Shown: positions 36,546 through 45,936, counted from the stretch's first letter. The stretch: DNA of 64,000 nt from Psychroserpens sp041224425 (GCF_041224425.1 NZ_JBGFGL010000075.1:186001-250000), one strand, 5' to 3'. Notes: generated from the letters alone by a model not told the origin. A program made the numbers and translations.

Positions 36546-36714
36546 TGTTTAAAAATTTAATAAGGTTAATATGATGGTTAATTCAGACAAGGATTTTGCC
36601 TGATGTCCAGAGTTTAGACCCGTTTTTTTTGGATGAGTCACATTTGTTTTGACTTTTTGTAGCGAAAAGCATTAAACAATTCGAAAACAAAGAGTACTTC
36701 TTTTGAAAAATCTG

Positions 36715-36722
36715 TAAATTTG
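36715..36722 (+). promoter_or_regulatory. -7 element before icmF
   Basis: TAAATTTG matches TAnnTTTG 27 bp before the ATG at 36750. No TTG at the canonical spacing. Its last three bases form the TTG that opens the frame at 36720, which is therefore not the start. Confidence 0.5.
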
Positions 36723-36749
36723 CAATCCAAAAGCATAAGTAATTTACGA

Positions 36750-39700
36750 ATGAAGCAAATAGCACCATATCACCCTAAGCACAAAGTACGAATCGTTACA
36801 GCGGCATCTTTATTTGACGGTCACGATGCCTCTATCAATATTATGAGACGAATCATTCAAGCTACTGGTGTTGAAGTCATACATCTTGGTCATGATCGTA
36901 GTGTTGAGGAAGTCGTCAATACGGCTATCCAAGAAGATGTAAATGCTATTTGTTTGACATCTTACCAAGGTGGTCACAATGAATACTTCAAATACATGCA
37001 TGATCTCTTGGAGGAGCGTGGTGCTGGACATATAAAAATCTTCGGTGGAGGTGGAGGAGTGATTCTTCCAGAAGAGATCAAAGAACTTATGGATTATGGT
37101 ATTGACCGAATCTACTCTCCAGATGACGGACGCGAAATGGGACTGCAAGGAATGATTAATGACTTGGTCGAAAAATCTGATTTTGCTATTGGCGATCAAC
37201 TCAATGGAGAACTTGATAGCCTTCCAAAGAAAAATCCAAGAGCTATTGCACGTGTGATTTCCTCTGCTGAAAATTTTCCTGAAGTTGCGAAGTCTACCTT
37301 GGATGAGATTCATATAAAAAATAAAACATCAAAAACGCCAGTATTAGGTATTACTGGTACTGGAGGTGCTGGAAAATCGAGTTTGGTTGATGAACTGGTA
37401 CGACGCTTTTTAATCGATTTTCCGAAAAAGACTGTCGGAATAGTTTCTGTAGATCCGTCTAAACGTAAAACAGGAGGTGCTTTGCTTGGTGATCGTATTC
37501 GTATGAATGCCATTAATTCGCCAAGAGTCTATATGCGAAGTTTAGCCACACGTCAATCCAATCTGGCGTTGTCAAAATATGTCAATGAAGCGGTAGAGGT
37601 ACTCAAAGCAGCGGAATTCGATTTGATTATTTTGGAAACCTCAGGTATCGGACAATCAGATACTGAAATTATAGAGCACAGTGACGTGTCCTTATACGTT
37701 ATGACACCCGAATTTGGTGCAGCAACACAGTTGGAAAAAATTGACATGCTCGACTTTGCCGATTTGGTAGCCATTAACAAATTTGATAAACGAGGTGCTT
37801 TAGATGCGCTACGCGATGTAAAAAAACAATACATGCGTAATAACAATCTTTGGGATACACCTCAAGATGAGTTGCCTGTGTTTGGAACCATTGCTTCGCA
37901 ATTCAACGATCCAGGAATGAATACGCTCTATAAAGCTATCATGGATAAGCTGGTCGAGAAAACTGAAACTGATTTGAAATCTACCTTCGAGATTTCAAAA
38001 GAGATGAGCGAGAAAATATTTGTTATTCCACCTGCTAGAACACGCTATTTATCTGAGATTTCTGAAAATAATCGTGCTTACGATAAAACTGTTGATGAAC
38101 AGGTTGAAGTAGCTCAAAAACTCTACGGTATTTTTAAAACCATTTGCTCTGTAGCTAACGTTAACACCACTGAAACCGAGTTGTCTTTACTTGATAAAAA
38201 CGGATTGGATGCAGAAAGTATTCTGGAGCAAGTCAAGGATGATAACTCCAAAGATTTTCTTCAGTTGTTATTGAAAGAATTCGATCGAGTAAAACTTAAT
38301 CTAGATCCTTACAATTGGGAAGTACTGATAGGTTGGAATGATAAAGTCAACCGATATAAGCAACCGATTTACAGCTTTAAGGTTCGTGATAAGGAAATTA
38401 AGATTGAAACCCATACCGAATCCTTATCACATACTCAGATTCCGAAGGTAGCACTACCAAAATACCAAGCTTGGGGAGATATTTTACGTTGGACGTTGCA
38501 GGAAAATGTACCAGGTGAATTTCCATATACGTCTGGATTGTATCCTTTCAAGCGTACAGGTGAAGATCCAGCGCGTATGTTTGCTGGAGAAGGTGGACCA
38601 GAACGTACCAATAGACGTTTTCACTATGTGAGTCAAGGAATGCCAGCCAAACGTTTATCTACGGCATTTGATAGTGTAACTCTATACGGAAACGATCCAG
38701 ATCACAGACCAGATATCTACGGAAAAATTGGAAATGCTGGAGTGTCTATTTGTTGTTTGGATGATGCCAAAAAATTGTATTCTGGATTCAATCTAGCTGA
38801 TGTGATGACGTCTGTGAGTATGACCATCAACGGTCCAGCTCCAATGTTGTTAGGTTTCTTTATGAATGCCGCCATCGATCAACAATGTGAGATTTACATC
38901 AAGGAACATGGTCTTGAAAAAGACGTAGAGGCAAAGATCGCCAAGATATATAAGGAAAAAGGTGTTGAACGTCCGAGTTACAATGGGGAATTACCTGAAG
39001 GAAACGACGGATTAGGATTGATGCTTCTAGGAGTCACTGGTGATCAAGTCTTGCCTGAAAAGGTTTATCAAGAGATAAAAGCAAAAACAATTGCTCAAGT
39101 TCGTGGAACGGTTCAGGCAGATATTCTGAAAGAAGATCAAGCACAAAATACTTGTATTTTCTCTACGGAATTTGCCTTGCGATTAATGGGAGACGTTCAG
39201 GAATATTTCATTGAAAATAATGTTCGTAACTTCTATTCGGTGTCTATTTCTGGATACCATATTGCTGAAGCAGGAGCCAATCCGATTTCACAATTGGCAT
39301 TTACCTTAGCTAACGGATTCACTTACGTGGAATACTATTTGTCGCGTGGGATGGACATCAATAAATTTGGTCCGAACCTTTCGTTCTTTTTCTCTAATGG
39401 TATTGATCCTGAATATGCGGTTATAGGTCGTGTAGCTCGTAAGATTTGGTCGAAAGCCTTAAAACACAAGTATGGAGCAAATCCTAGAGCGCAAATGCTG
39501 AAATACCATATTCAAACGTCTGGACGAAGCTTACATGCGCAAGAAATTGATTTTAACGATATCAGAACAACTCTACAAGCGTTATATGCTATTTACGATA
39601 ACTGTAATTCCTTGCATACCAATGCTTATGATGAAGCGATTACAACACCAACTGAAGAATCGGTTCGTCGTGCCATGGCAATTCAACTGATTATCAATAA

Positions 39701-40196
39701 GGAATTAGGTCTAGCAAAAAATGAAAATCCGATACAAGGGTCATTTATAATTGAAGAACTTACCGATTTGGTTGAGGAAGCAGTGCTTATGGAATTTGAT
39801 CGCATTACCGAACGTGGTGGTGTTTTGGGTGCTATGGAAACCATGTACCAACGCAGTAAGATTCAAGAAGAAAGTTTGTATTACGAGACTTTAAAGCATA
39901 ATGGGCAATTTCCTATCATTGGTGTAAATACTTTCTTGAGTTCTAAAGGGTCTCCAACAATTGTTCCTGCGGAAGTGATTCGGGCGACTGAAGAAGAGAA
40001 ACAACTTCAGATCCAAACCTTAGAAAATTTACATAAGGGCAATGATACTGAGCAACTTTTAAAAGAGTTACAACAAAAGGCCATCAATAACGAAAATATC
40101 TTTGAATCATTGATGGAAGTATGCAAAAAATGTTCGCTAGGTCAAATTACATCTGCGCTCTTTGAAGTTGGTGGACAGTACAGAAGAAATATGTAG
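36750..40196 (+). CDS. icmF: fused isobutyryl-CoA mutase IcmF (methylmalonyl-CoA mutase family)
   Basis: 1148 residues from ATG 36750. Order of parts: a B12-binding domain (about 10-135) with SLFDGHDASINIM carrying the cobalt-ligand His25, SYQGGH and FGGGGGVI; a MeaB-like G-protein domain (about 195-400) with P-loop GITGTGGAGKSS (200-211) and NKFDKRGALDA; then the acyl-CoA mutase barrel (about 560-1148) with RTGEDPARMFAGEGGPERTNRRFHY. IcmF interconverts isobutyryl-CoA and n-butyryl-CoA with adenosylcobalamin; the G domain guards cofactor loading. This fused architecture separates it from methylmalonyl-CoA mutase. Confidence 0.92.
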   Translation: MKQIAPYHPKHKVRIVTAASLFDGHDASINIMRRIIQATGVEVIHLGHDRSVEEVVNTAIQEDVNAICLTSYQGGHNEYFKYMHDLLEERGAGHIKIFGGGGGVILPEEIKELMDYGIDRIYSPDDGREMGLQGMINDLVEKSDFAIGDQLNGELDSLPKKNPRAIARVISSAENFPEVAKSTLDEIHIKNKTSKTPVLGITGTGGAGKSSLVDELVRRFLIDFPKKTVGIVSVDPSKRKTGGALLGDRIRMNAINSPRVYMRSLATRQSNLALSKYVNEAVEVLKAAEFDLIILETSGIGQSDTEIIEHSDVSLYVMTPEFGAATQLEKIDMLDFADLVAINKFDKRGALDALRDVKKQYMRNNNLWDTPQDELPVFGTIASQFNDPGMNTLYKAIMDKLVEKTETDLKSTFEISKEMSEKIFVIPPARTRYLSEISENNRAYDKTVDEQVEVAQKLYGIFKTICSVANVNTTETELSLLDKNGLDAESILEQVKDDNSKDFLQLLLKEFDRVKLNLDPYNWEVLIGWNDKVNRYKQPIYSFKVRDKEIKIETHTESLSHTQIPKVALPKYQAWGDILRWTLQENVPGEFPYTSGLYPFKRTGEDPARMFAGEGGPERTNRRFHYVSQGMPAKRLSTAFDSVTLYGNDPDHRPDIYGKIGNAGVSICCLDDAKKLYSGFNLADVMTSVSMTINGPAPMLLGFFMNAAIDQQCEIYIKEHGLEKDVEAKIAKIYKEKGVERPSYNGELPEGNDGLGLMLLGVTGDQVLPEKVYQEIKAKTIAQVRGTVQADILKEDQAQNTCIFSTEFALRLMGDVQEYFIENNVRNFYSVSISGYHIAEAGANPISQLAFTLANGFTYVEYYLSRGMDINKFGPNLSFFFSNGIDPEYAVIGRVARKIWSKALKHKYGANPRAQMLKYHIQTSGRSLHAQEIDFNDIRTTLQALYAIYDNCNSLHTNAYDEAITTPTEESVRRAMAIQLIINKELGLAKNENPIQGSFIIEELTDLVEEAVLMEFDRITERGGVLGAMETMYQRSKIQEESLYYETLKHNGQFPIIGVNTFLSSKGSPTIVPAEVIRATEEEKQLQIQTLENLHKGNDTEQLLKELQQKAINNENIFESLMEVCKKCSLGQITSALFEVGGQYRRNM

Positions 40197-40220
40197 TGAA
40201 TCGATTAGATTTTTTAAAAT

Positions 40221-40616
40221 TTACAAAGTCATCATCCAATGGCGTTGTAAATGCTTGAATTTTGTCAATTCCTTTTGAAGTATAGGAAGATAATCCTTTC
40301 CATTGCTATTGCAGTGTTGCAAACGGTTACAATTTAAATGCAAACGATGTACTAAACGTTCAATTGAGGCAACATGCTTATGCTTTTTTTCTGAAAAACG
40401 TTCGGCTTCAGCTTTTTCAATTTCAGGAGCAAGCGATTCCGATTGTTGGACCATGTCACCTGAAAAATAAATATCCAGATCTTCACTGCCATCAGGTCTT
40501 AAATAAGATAAATCTTGATTAATATAGGTTGAAATACTTCTAGACAAGTAGAGTATGTCCATAGCCTTTTGATAGATAGGGAGTTCTGACAGATGAGATG
40601 GGATATTATAATTCAT
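40221..40616 (-). CDS. helical protein of unknown function
   Basis: 131 residues from ATG 40616 (the frame opens at 40649, but MNYNIPSHLSELPIYQKAMDIL is the more natural start). The pattern of hydrophobic residues suggests four amphipathic helices; the start (PIYQKAMDILYLSRSI) recalls the first helix of small four-helix-bundle proteins such as the 23S rRNA intervening-sequence protein family, but no signature is convincing. No signal peptide, rich in His and Glu. It lies between icmF and the divergent Lrp regulator. Function unknown. Confidence 0.6.
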   Translation of the reverse strand: MNYNIPSHLSELPIYQKAMDILYLSRSISTYINQDLSYLRPDGSEDLDIYFSGDMVQQSESLAPEIEKAEAERFSEKKHKHVASIERLVHRLHLNCNRLQHCNSNGKDYLPILQKELTKFKHLQRHWMMTL

Positions 40617-40731
40617 TTTTAATAGCAATTGTAACAAAATTAGTGACAAGTTTTCAGATTTAAGTGTCGATATTAAAGTAAAAACTTATATTTGCTTTAG
40701 AAATTAACGTATTTTACTTTATTATTTTAAA

Positions 40732-41178
40732 ATGCAAATCGATTCCCTTAACTGGAAAATTTTGAAATGTTTGCAGTCCAATGCAAGACAATCCAATGCT
40801 GAAATTGGTAGGCAAGTGGGTATTACCTCACCTGCGGTTTCAGAACGTATTAAAAAGATGGAGGATGCAGGGATTATTGAAGGGTTTAGAACTGCTGTGT
40901 CTTATTTTGAAGCAGGTTATCAACTCAAGGCGATTATAACCATTCGTGCCTTTATGGGAAAGCTCAAACCGTTTTTGGAAAAAGTAAAAACCTTTGATGA
41001 GGTCTTAAACTGTTATCGTATTACTGGGAATGAAAACATTGTCATGGTCGTCATTCTGAAAAACCAGAAGCATCTGGAACAGTTTATTGACCAATTGATT
41101 GTTTATGGTGAAACCAAAACCCAAATTGTATTAAACGAGGTGGTAAGAGATGGTGCAGTGATTCCTATAAAATCGTAA
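40732..41178 (+). CDS. Lrp/AsnC family transcriptional regulator
   Basis: 148 residues: an N-terminal winged helix-turn-helix (DSLNWKILKCLQSNARQSNAEIGRQVGITSPAVSERIKKME across 3-43) and a C-terminal RAM ligand domain (LKAIITIRAFMGKL, then NCYRITGNENIVMVVILKN). Such regulators respond to amino acids. With icmF 0.5 kb upstream and other branched-chain amino-acid genes in the window, control of that pathway is possible but not shown. The stop is 2 bp from the convergent ypdA stop. Confidence 0.92.
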   Translation: MQIDSLNWKILKCLQSNARQSNAEIGRQVGITSPAVSERIKKMEDAGIIEGFRTAVSYFEAGYQLKAIITIRAFMGKLKPFLEKVKTFDEVLNCYRITGNENIVMVVILKNQKHLEQFIDQLIVYGETKTQIVLNEVVRDGAVIPIKS

Positions 41179-41180
41179 AA

Positions 41181-42143
41181 CTATTTTGAATTGATATGAT
41201 CCACTATAACTTTGGCATGAATACGGGAGTTTTCAATAAACCATTTATGGGTTTCCATGCCACCACAAATGACGCCAGCTAGATACAATCCTTTAACGTT
41301 ACTTTCCATGGTGTTTTCATTATAGGTTGGTATTAGATTATCCTCAGAGAGCGCAATGCCAGCTTGTTTCAAAAACTCAAAATTAGGGCGATAACCTGTC
41401 AAGGCAACAACATAATCATTATCGATTTCAGTCATACCTTCAGGAGTTTTTACGGTAATCTTGTCAGGCTTTATATTTTGTACTTCAGAATTAAAATAGG
41501 CTTTAATACTACCTTCCTTAATGCGGTTTTGAATGTCTGGGCGAACCCAATATTTTACACGATCGCCAATGCTAGATCCTCTTACAATCATAGTGACATG
41601 TCCTCCTTTACGCCAAATTTCCAAAGCAGCATCAACAGCCGAATTACTGGCTCCCACAATCGCTACATTTTGCATGCTGTAAGGATGGGCTTCTTTGTAA
41701 TAATGATTGACCTTTGATAAATTTTCACCAGGAATATCGAGTAATTTAGGGATGTCATAAAATCCTGAGGCTATAATGATATTTTTAGCATTATATTGAC
41801 GTTTTTCTGAAGTCACAACAAACAGATCATTCACCTTTTCAATACCAAGAACTTTTTCGTAAAGATTGATATCTAAATTGTTGGAAGTCGCAACACGACG
41901 GTAATACTCCAAGGCTTCATCACGATTAGGTTTTGGATGGTTACTTATAAATGGAATGTCATCAATCTCTAATTTTTCAGATGTCGAGAAAAAGGTCATA
42001 TTCAATGGATAATTGAACAAAGAATTAGTCAATGCTCCCTTTTCCAAAACCACATAATCAAGATTTTTCTTTTTGCACTCTAGAGCACAAGCAATTCCAA
42101 TGGGTCCACCACCAATAATCAATACGTCTTTTAGCTTCGTCAC
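41181..42143 (-). CDS. ypdA: YpdA family bacillithiol disulfide reductase
   Basis: 320 residues of the flavoprotein YpdA (Bdr) family. FAD motif VLIIGGGPIGIACALE at the start, NADPH motif NVAIVGASNSAVDAALE in the middle, and the end LTGYRPNFEFLKQAGI with YLAGVICGGMETHKWFIEN. Unlike thioredoxin reductase there is no CxxC pair. It reduces bacillithiol disulfide with NADPH, so it completes the bacillithiol cycle together with bshC. Convergent with the Lrp gene. Confidence 0.92.
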   Translation of the reverse strand: MTKLKDVLIIGGGPIGIACALECKKKNLDYVVLEKGALTNSLFNYPLNMTFFSTSEKLEIDDIPFISNHPKPNRDEALEYYRRVATSNNLDINLYEKVLGIEKVNDLFVVTSEKRQYNAKNIIIASGFYDIPKLLDIPGENLSKVNHYYKEAHPYSMQNVAIVGASNSAVDAALEIWRKGGHVTMIVRGSSIGDRVKYWVRPDIQNRIKEGSIKAYFNSEVQNIKPDKITVKTPEGMTEIDNDYVVALTGYRPNFEFLKQAGIALSEDNLIPTYNENTMESNVKGLYLAGVICGGMETHKWFIENSRIHAKVIVDHINSK

Positions 42144-42221
42144 TTTTTTGAGGTTTAAGGTTCAACAAAAATACCAAACATATCATAGACGATATATTGG
42201 TATTAACCAACTTTTAAGACA

Positions 42222-42252
42222 TTGAAAGCTTAAAAGGATTATCATATATTTG
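42222..42252 (+). promoter_or_regulatory. promoter of the DUF1684 gene
   Basis: TTG (42222-42224), 20-bp spacer, TATATTTG (42245-42252), full consensus. It lies 15 bp before the ATG at 42268 and covers the alternative TTG start at 42250, which can be dismissed. Confidence 0.85.
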
Positions 42253-42267
42253 TTAAAAAGATATACT

Positions 42268-42867
42268 ATGAGAATTGCTTTTACACTATTATTTTTGGTT
42301 GTTTTTGCTGCCTGTGCACAAGAGAAGCAACCGGTTTTAGGTGAAACTGAATTTCAAAAGGAAATGAATGCCGAATATAAAGATGCTACGACTTCGCCAT
42401 TAAAAGATAAAGATCGTAAAGCATTTAAGGGATTGGATTTTTTCAAGTTTGATTCAAGCTATGTTGTCAAAGCGAAAATAAAGCGCACTCCTGACACACA
42501 ATGGTTTGATATGAAAACAACAACGAGTCGAGTGTCTCCGCAAAGAACATTTGGCGTGTTAACATTTGAACTGAATGGAGAAACCCATCAGCTCAATGTA
42601 TATCAAGGAAAGGAAATCATGCAAAGAGAGGGATTGGGAGATTATTTGTTTTTACCTTTTTTAGATGACACCAATGGAGAGGAAAGTTATGGTGGTGGAC
42701 GCTATATTGATTTGCGAATTCCAGAAAGTGACACGATTGAAATTGATTTTAACAAAGCCTACAATCCGTATTGTGCTTATAATGATAAATATTCTTGTCC
42801 GATAGTCCCAAGAGAAAACTATTTAGCTTTGGAAATTCGAGCAGGCGTGAAGGCCTTTGAAAAATAA
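42268..42867 (+). CDS. DUF1684 lipoprotein
   Basis: 199 residues with a lipoprotein signal ending at Cys16 (LLFLVVFAACAQ). The DUF1684 pattern is clear: NAEYKDATTSPLKDKDRKAFKGLDFF, FGVLTFELNGETHQLNVYQ, LFLPFLDDTNGEESYGGGRYID and the tail DFNKAYNPYCAYNDKYSCPIVPRENYL. The paired cysteines in the tail (YNPYCAYN, YSCP) are a family trait. Probably exposed in the periplasm or outer membrane; no reaction known. Confidence 0.9.
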   Translation: MRIAFTLLFLVVFAACAQEKQPVLGETEFQKEMNAEYKDATTSPLKDKDRKAFKGLDFFKFDSSYVVKAKIKRTPDTQWFDMKTTTSRVSPQRTFGVLTFELNGETHQLNVYQGKEIMQREGLGDYLFLPFLDDTNGEESYGGGRYIDLRIPESDTIEIDFNKAYNPYCAYNDKYSCPIVPRENYLALEIRAGVKAFEK

Positions 42868-42894
42868 AAGCGCCATTAAAAAATGACGCTTTTA
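42866..42894. terminator. terminator between DUF1684 and the T9SS repeat protein
   Basis: AAAAGCGCCATT and AATGACGCTTTT arms pair with one C/A mismatch and give A and T runs on the two sides. It overlaps the DUF1684 stop and sits before the convergent stop at 42899. Confidence 0.75.
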
Positions 42895-42898
42895 TGTG

Positions 42899-44362
42899 CT
42901 ATTGTTTTACAATGCGTTTTGAAAGTTTACCAATATTGGTCTTCAGCTGAAGTAAATATACGCCATTTGAAACATTGGACAAGTCCATTGTCGTAAGTGC
43001 TTCTGTAGAATGGAAGATTCGTTTTCCATTCATATCAATAAGCTCTACACTTTCAATAATTGTGTTATTTGGCAATTTAAAATTCAGTATATTTTGAGTT
43101 GGGTTAGGATAAATACTGATTTCAGATATGATTTCTGAAGCCATACTCAAGGTACCCTCGATTTCAAAATGTTGTTTTTCTAACAACGACCAAGTACCAT
43201 CACTATTTTGAACTCTTACATAAACATAATGATCTCCCATGGCCAAACTTCCTGAAGTTGTAACAACAAAATCTTCATCAATATCATCTCCAGAAGTTAC
43301 AATAGTATTTGCGTTACCGATACCAGGATCGATATCAATAAAATATTCTGCTGCAACAATTGAAACTGTATTGAAAAATGCAGGTGTTTTTACAGAAATA
43401 ACATTATGAGTAAACAAGCTATAGGTTCCATTGGTATTGCCTACTCGAATATATAATCTATGCGTTCCTGTAGATAAACTTGCCGTTGGGATGGCTACAT
43501 TCTGATTAACAGTTTCAGCATCTGTTATTGTTATATTATTACCCAAACCAATACCTGGATCAGTATTAAAGAAATACTCAATAGTATTGATGTCAGCCAT
43601 ATTTACACCTGCCAAAGGCACAACAGAAAAGGTCACACGATCATACATTGACCAATCATCATTTGTATTCTTTACTCTTAAAAAAGCTCTGTAGTTCCCT
43701 TGAGGCATTGTATTGGTTAAAATCGCTAGATTTTCATTCAATGTTTCACCTGAGGGTATTGAGATGTTTGTAGCGTTTCCTGTTCCAGGATCAGTGTCAA
43801 AATAGTATTCAGCAGCTACAATATCATTCGAGTTAAAAACTGCTGGACCATTAGAAATGCTAAATGCTACATTGTCATATTCACTATGCGAGCCATCACT
43901 GTTTTTGGTTCTGATAAATAATCTATGACTTCCTGTGCTTAATGAACCTGTCGGAATACTAAACGATTCGCTAATCAATTCTGAATCAGTTACCGTCAAC
44001 TGAGTCCCATTACCAATGCCAGGATCAGTATTGAAATAGTATTCAAAGCCATCGATATCAGCACTATTAAACGTAGCATTGGCAGCTCTTATGCTGAAGC
44101 TTTGAGAATAGTAATAACTAGCACTACCATCATCTTTAACGGCACGAACAAACAGTTTGTGATTCCCAATTGGGAGTCCTGTTGTTGGTATATCGAAATT
44201 TTGATTAAGTATTTCAACGTCTGGATCAATATCGATGCTTATGCCGTTACCAATACCAGGATCGGTATCAAAGTAATATTCTATTTCAGAGACATCACCT
44301 TGGGCATACATCAAATATGAGGCTAGCACAAAAGCTAAATAAAGTAGTCGTTTCATAATCAT
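42899..44362 (-). CDS. secreted T9SS protein with five tandem repeats
   Basis: 487 residues: signal peptide (ending MYAQG), five repeats of about 77 residues, and a T9SS type A sorting domain (ISIYPNPTQNILNFKLPN to the end RIVKQ). Each repeat starts E-Y-(Y/F)-F-(D/N)-T-D-P-G-I-G-N and contains a (S/T)GxHRLFIR-like strand and a KNxDGSxSxY turn; the first repeat starts at about 25 and the fifth ends near 400. The calcium-site-like DTDPGIGNG suggests a Ca2+-stabilised beta-sandwich. Likely a surface protein, perhaps an adhesin. It follows the beta-helix gene by 14 bp. Confidence 0.82.
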   Translation of the reverse strand: MIMKRLLYLAFVLASYLMYAQGDVSEIEYYFDTDPGIGNGISIDIDPDVEILNQNFDIPTTGLPIGNHKLFVRAVKDDGSASYYYSQSFSIRAANATFNSADIDGFEYYFNTDPGIGNGTQLTVTDSELISESFSIPTGSLSTGSHRLFIRTKNSDGSHSEYDNVAFSISNGPAVFNSNDIVAAEYYFDTDPGTGNATNISIPSGETLNENLAILTNTMPQGNYRAFLRVKNTNDDWSMYDRVTFSVVPLAGVNMADINTIEYFFNTDPGIGLGNNITITDAETVNQNVAIPTASLSTGTHRLYIRVGNTNGTYSLFTHNVISVKTPAFFNTVSIVAAEYFIDIDPGIGNANTIVTSGDDIDEDFVVTTSGSLAMGDHYVYVRVQNSDGTWSLLEKQHFEIEGTLSMASEIISEISIYPNPTQNILNFKLPNNTIIESVELIDMNGKRIFHSTEALTTMDLSNVSNGVYLLQLKTNIGKLSKRIVKQ

Positions 44363-44376
44363 TTAGGTTTTGATTA

Positions 44377-45477
44377 TTAATTGGACTTGTTAGCGTTTGC
44401 CTGTACGTTTACATTGATGTTTTCGCCAGCATTGATTAAGTTGTTGCTAATTGTAAAACTTGTTAAGTATGGCAATTCGGTAGGATAGCCTCGCATATCA
44501 AAATCATAATCGCCATTGTAAATACCGATGTCATTTCCATCAGACCCAGCATTAAGACCAGGAGAACTAGGAGATAAGGTGAAATCGTCTTCAACTGCAA
44601 TATCAAATAAGGTAGATGCCACACTAGTAAAGAATGGGTTTTGGTTGTCAAAGTTTCCAGTGCCAGGCAATGTTAAAGATATCGTACCTCCAGTTGACAT
44701 ATAGCTTATGGAATTATTGATGGTAAGTATTCTTCCCGTTGTTGGAGCAAATAGCGTATTAACACCATTTGAAATGAAAATATTATTGAACACAGTAACA
44801 TCTCCAGTCATATTAGGAAAAATATTCACGTTGCCCCAAGTAAAATTAATTCTTACTACATTATTGTTAAATACTGTAGTGTCATTAAAGTAGCGTAAGG
44901 CATAAGTAGCCGAGGTGCTATTATTTAAAAGTGTAATGTGGTTATTGGTAATTACGGTATTGACGCATTTTGTTGGGTCTGCGTGTAGGTTAATCCCGTA
45001 ATTAATAACATTACCTCGAATGATCCAATTGTTGTTTGTTGTGGTATGTGAAGCGGTAGCTGAACCAACATATATCGTCTGGTTAATGTAGTTGTCTTCA
45101 ATCAAGACATTATCTGAAGTAGAAGTGCTTGAATTGTAAGTAATGAAAGTACTGATGTAGAATCCGCTAATTTTAATGTTGTCAGCATCAATTCTAACAC
45201 TTGATAATTCAGATCTTCTACCATCGTTTAATTCAGGAGCATATCCAGAACCAAAAAGTGTGATTTCTTTGTCAATAGTTACGGCACCATAGCCAGTTAT
45301 TGAAGGTTGTACATAAATGATATCACCATTATTTGCTGCTGAAATGGCATCAGTGATATTATCAAACATATGTGATGGAGTTGTGTCAACAACAGGATCG
45401 TTGTCAACAATTAAAATGCTTTGAGCTTGTGTATAGCTAAGTACAAGAAAAGATAACAGGGTAAATAAATGTTTCAT
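44377..45477 (-). CDS. secreted right-handed beta-helix protein
   Basis: 366 residues, signal peptide MKHLFTLLSFLVLSYTQAQ. The pattern IYVQPSITGYGAVTIDKEITLFGSGY followed by many short turns with Asn ladders (NNWIIRGNVINYGI, VITNNHITLLNNSTS, VTVFNNIFISNG) is a parallel beta-helix of the pectate-lyase-like class. No catalytic triad was recognised and no T9SS sorting domain is present at the C-terminus. It is the first gene of an operon with the repeat protein at 42899, and the two may form one surface structure. Confidence 0.78.
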   Translation of the reverse strand: MKHLFTLLSFLVLSYTQAQSILIVDNDPVVDTTPSHMFDNITDAISAANNGDIIYVQPSITGYGAVTIDKEITLFGSGYAPELNDGRRSELSSVRIDADNIKISGFYISTFITYNSSTSTSDNVLIEDNYINQTIYVGSATASHTTTNNNWIIRGNVINYGINLHADPTKCVNTVITNNHITLLNNSTSATYALRYFNDTTVFNNNVVRINFTWGNVNIFPNMTGDVTVFNNIFISNGVNTLFAPTTGRILTINNSISYMSTGGTISLTLPGTGNFDNQNPFFTSVASTLFDIAVEDDFTLSPSSPGLNAGSDGNDIGIYNGDYDFDMRGYPTELPYLTSFTISNNLINAGENINVNVQANANKSN

Positions 45478-45522
45478 GATAATTAGGTTTTTATTATTGA
45501 TGGGTCAAAAATCCTAATTATG

Positions 45523-45553
45523 CGTAAGAAAAAACATACGATAAATGACGTAT
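45523..45553. promoter_or_regulatory. three-fold CGTA/TACG array upstream of the beta-helix operon
   Basis: CGTA (45523-45526), TACG (45537-45540) and CGTA (45549-45552) alternate in orientation; the last two form the palindrome ATACG-N8-CGTAT. The array lies 45-76 bp upstream of the minus-strand start at 45477 and may be an operator. Confidence 0.4.
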
Positions 45554-45567
45554 ATTTAAATTTCGAG

Positions 45568-45936
45568 CTACTTAGCCATGTACAATCCGATAAAAACTGC
45601 AAGAAAACCAATGACGAAACTTGCTATGGTATATAAAGCAAATGAGGTAAAGTCACCTGATTTTAAGAATACGTGATTTTCATACGCAAACGTTGAAAAC
45701 GTTGTAAAACCTCCACAGAATCCTGTAGCGAGAAGCAGTGTTTGGTTAGAAGTTAAAGCATCATTTTTAGCGGCCAAACCTAGTATGATTCCGATAAGCA
45801 GACTTCCTAAGATATTTGCAGCAAATGTTCCGTAAGGAATGCCATTTTCAGTACTATTGAGAAATTTTCCTAAGATAAAACGAAGCGAGCTGCCGACACC
45901 ACCTCCTAAAAATACTAAGAGCAACTGTTTCAGCAT
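45568..45936 (-). CDS. crcB: fluoride ion transporter CrcB
   Basis: 122 residues, four membrane helices, as expected of the Fluc/CrcB dual-topology dimer that exports fluoride. Key features are GGGVGSSLRFILGKFLN near the start, the pore Asn in FAANILGSLLIGI, and GFCGGFTTFSTFAYE with the conserved Phe box. It overlaps the upstream gene by 1 bp (TAATG), so it is translated with it. I saw no fluoride-riboswitch structure. Confidence 0.94.
   Translation of the reverse strand: MLKQLLLVFLGGGVGSSLRFILGKFLNSTENGIPYGTFAANILGSLLIGIILGLAAKNDALTSNQTLLLATGFCGGFTTFSTFAYENHVFLKSGDFTSFALYTIASFVIGFLAVFIGLYMAK

Noticed and set aside
36810..37846. Several open frames on the minus strand inside icmF
   Set aside because: Shadows of a highly conserved coding sequence; no family features, no promoters.
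42899..44290. Regularly spaced similar DNA segments that could suggest a repeat array or CRISPR
   Set aside because: Spacing is about 230 bp, in frame, and explained by five protein repeats.
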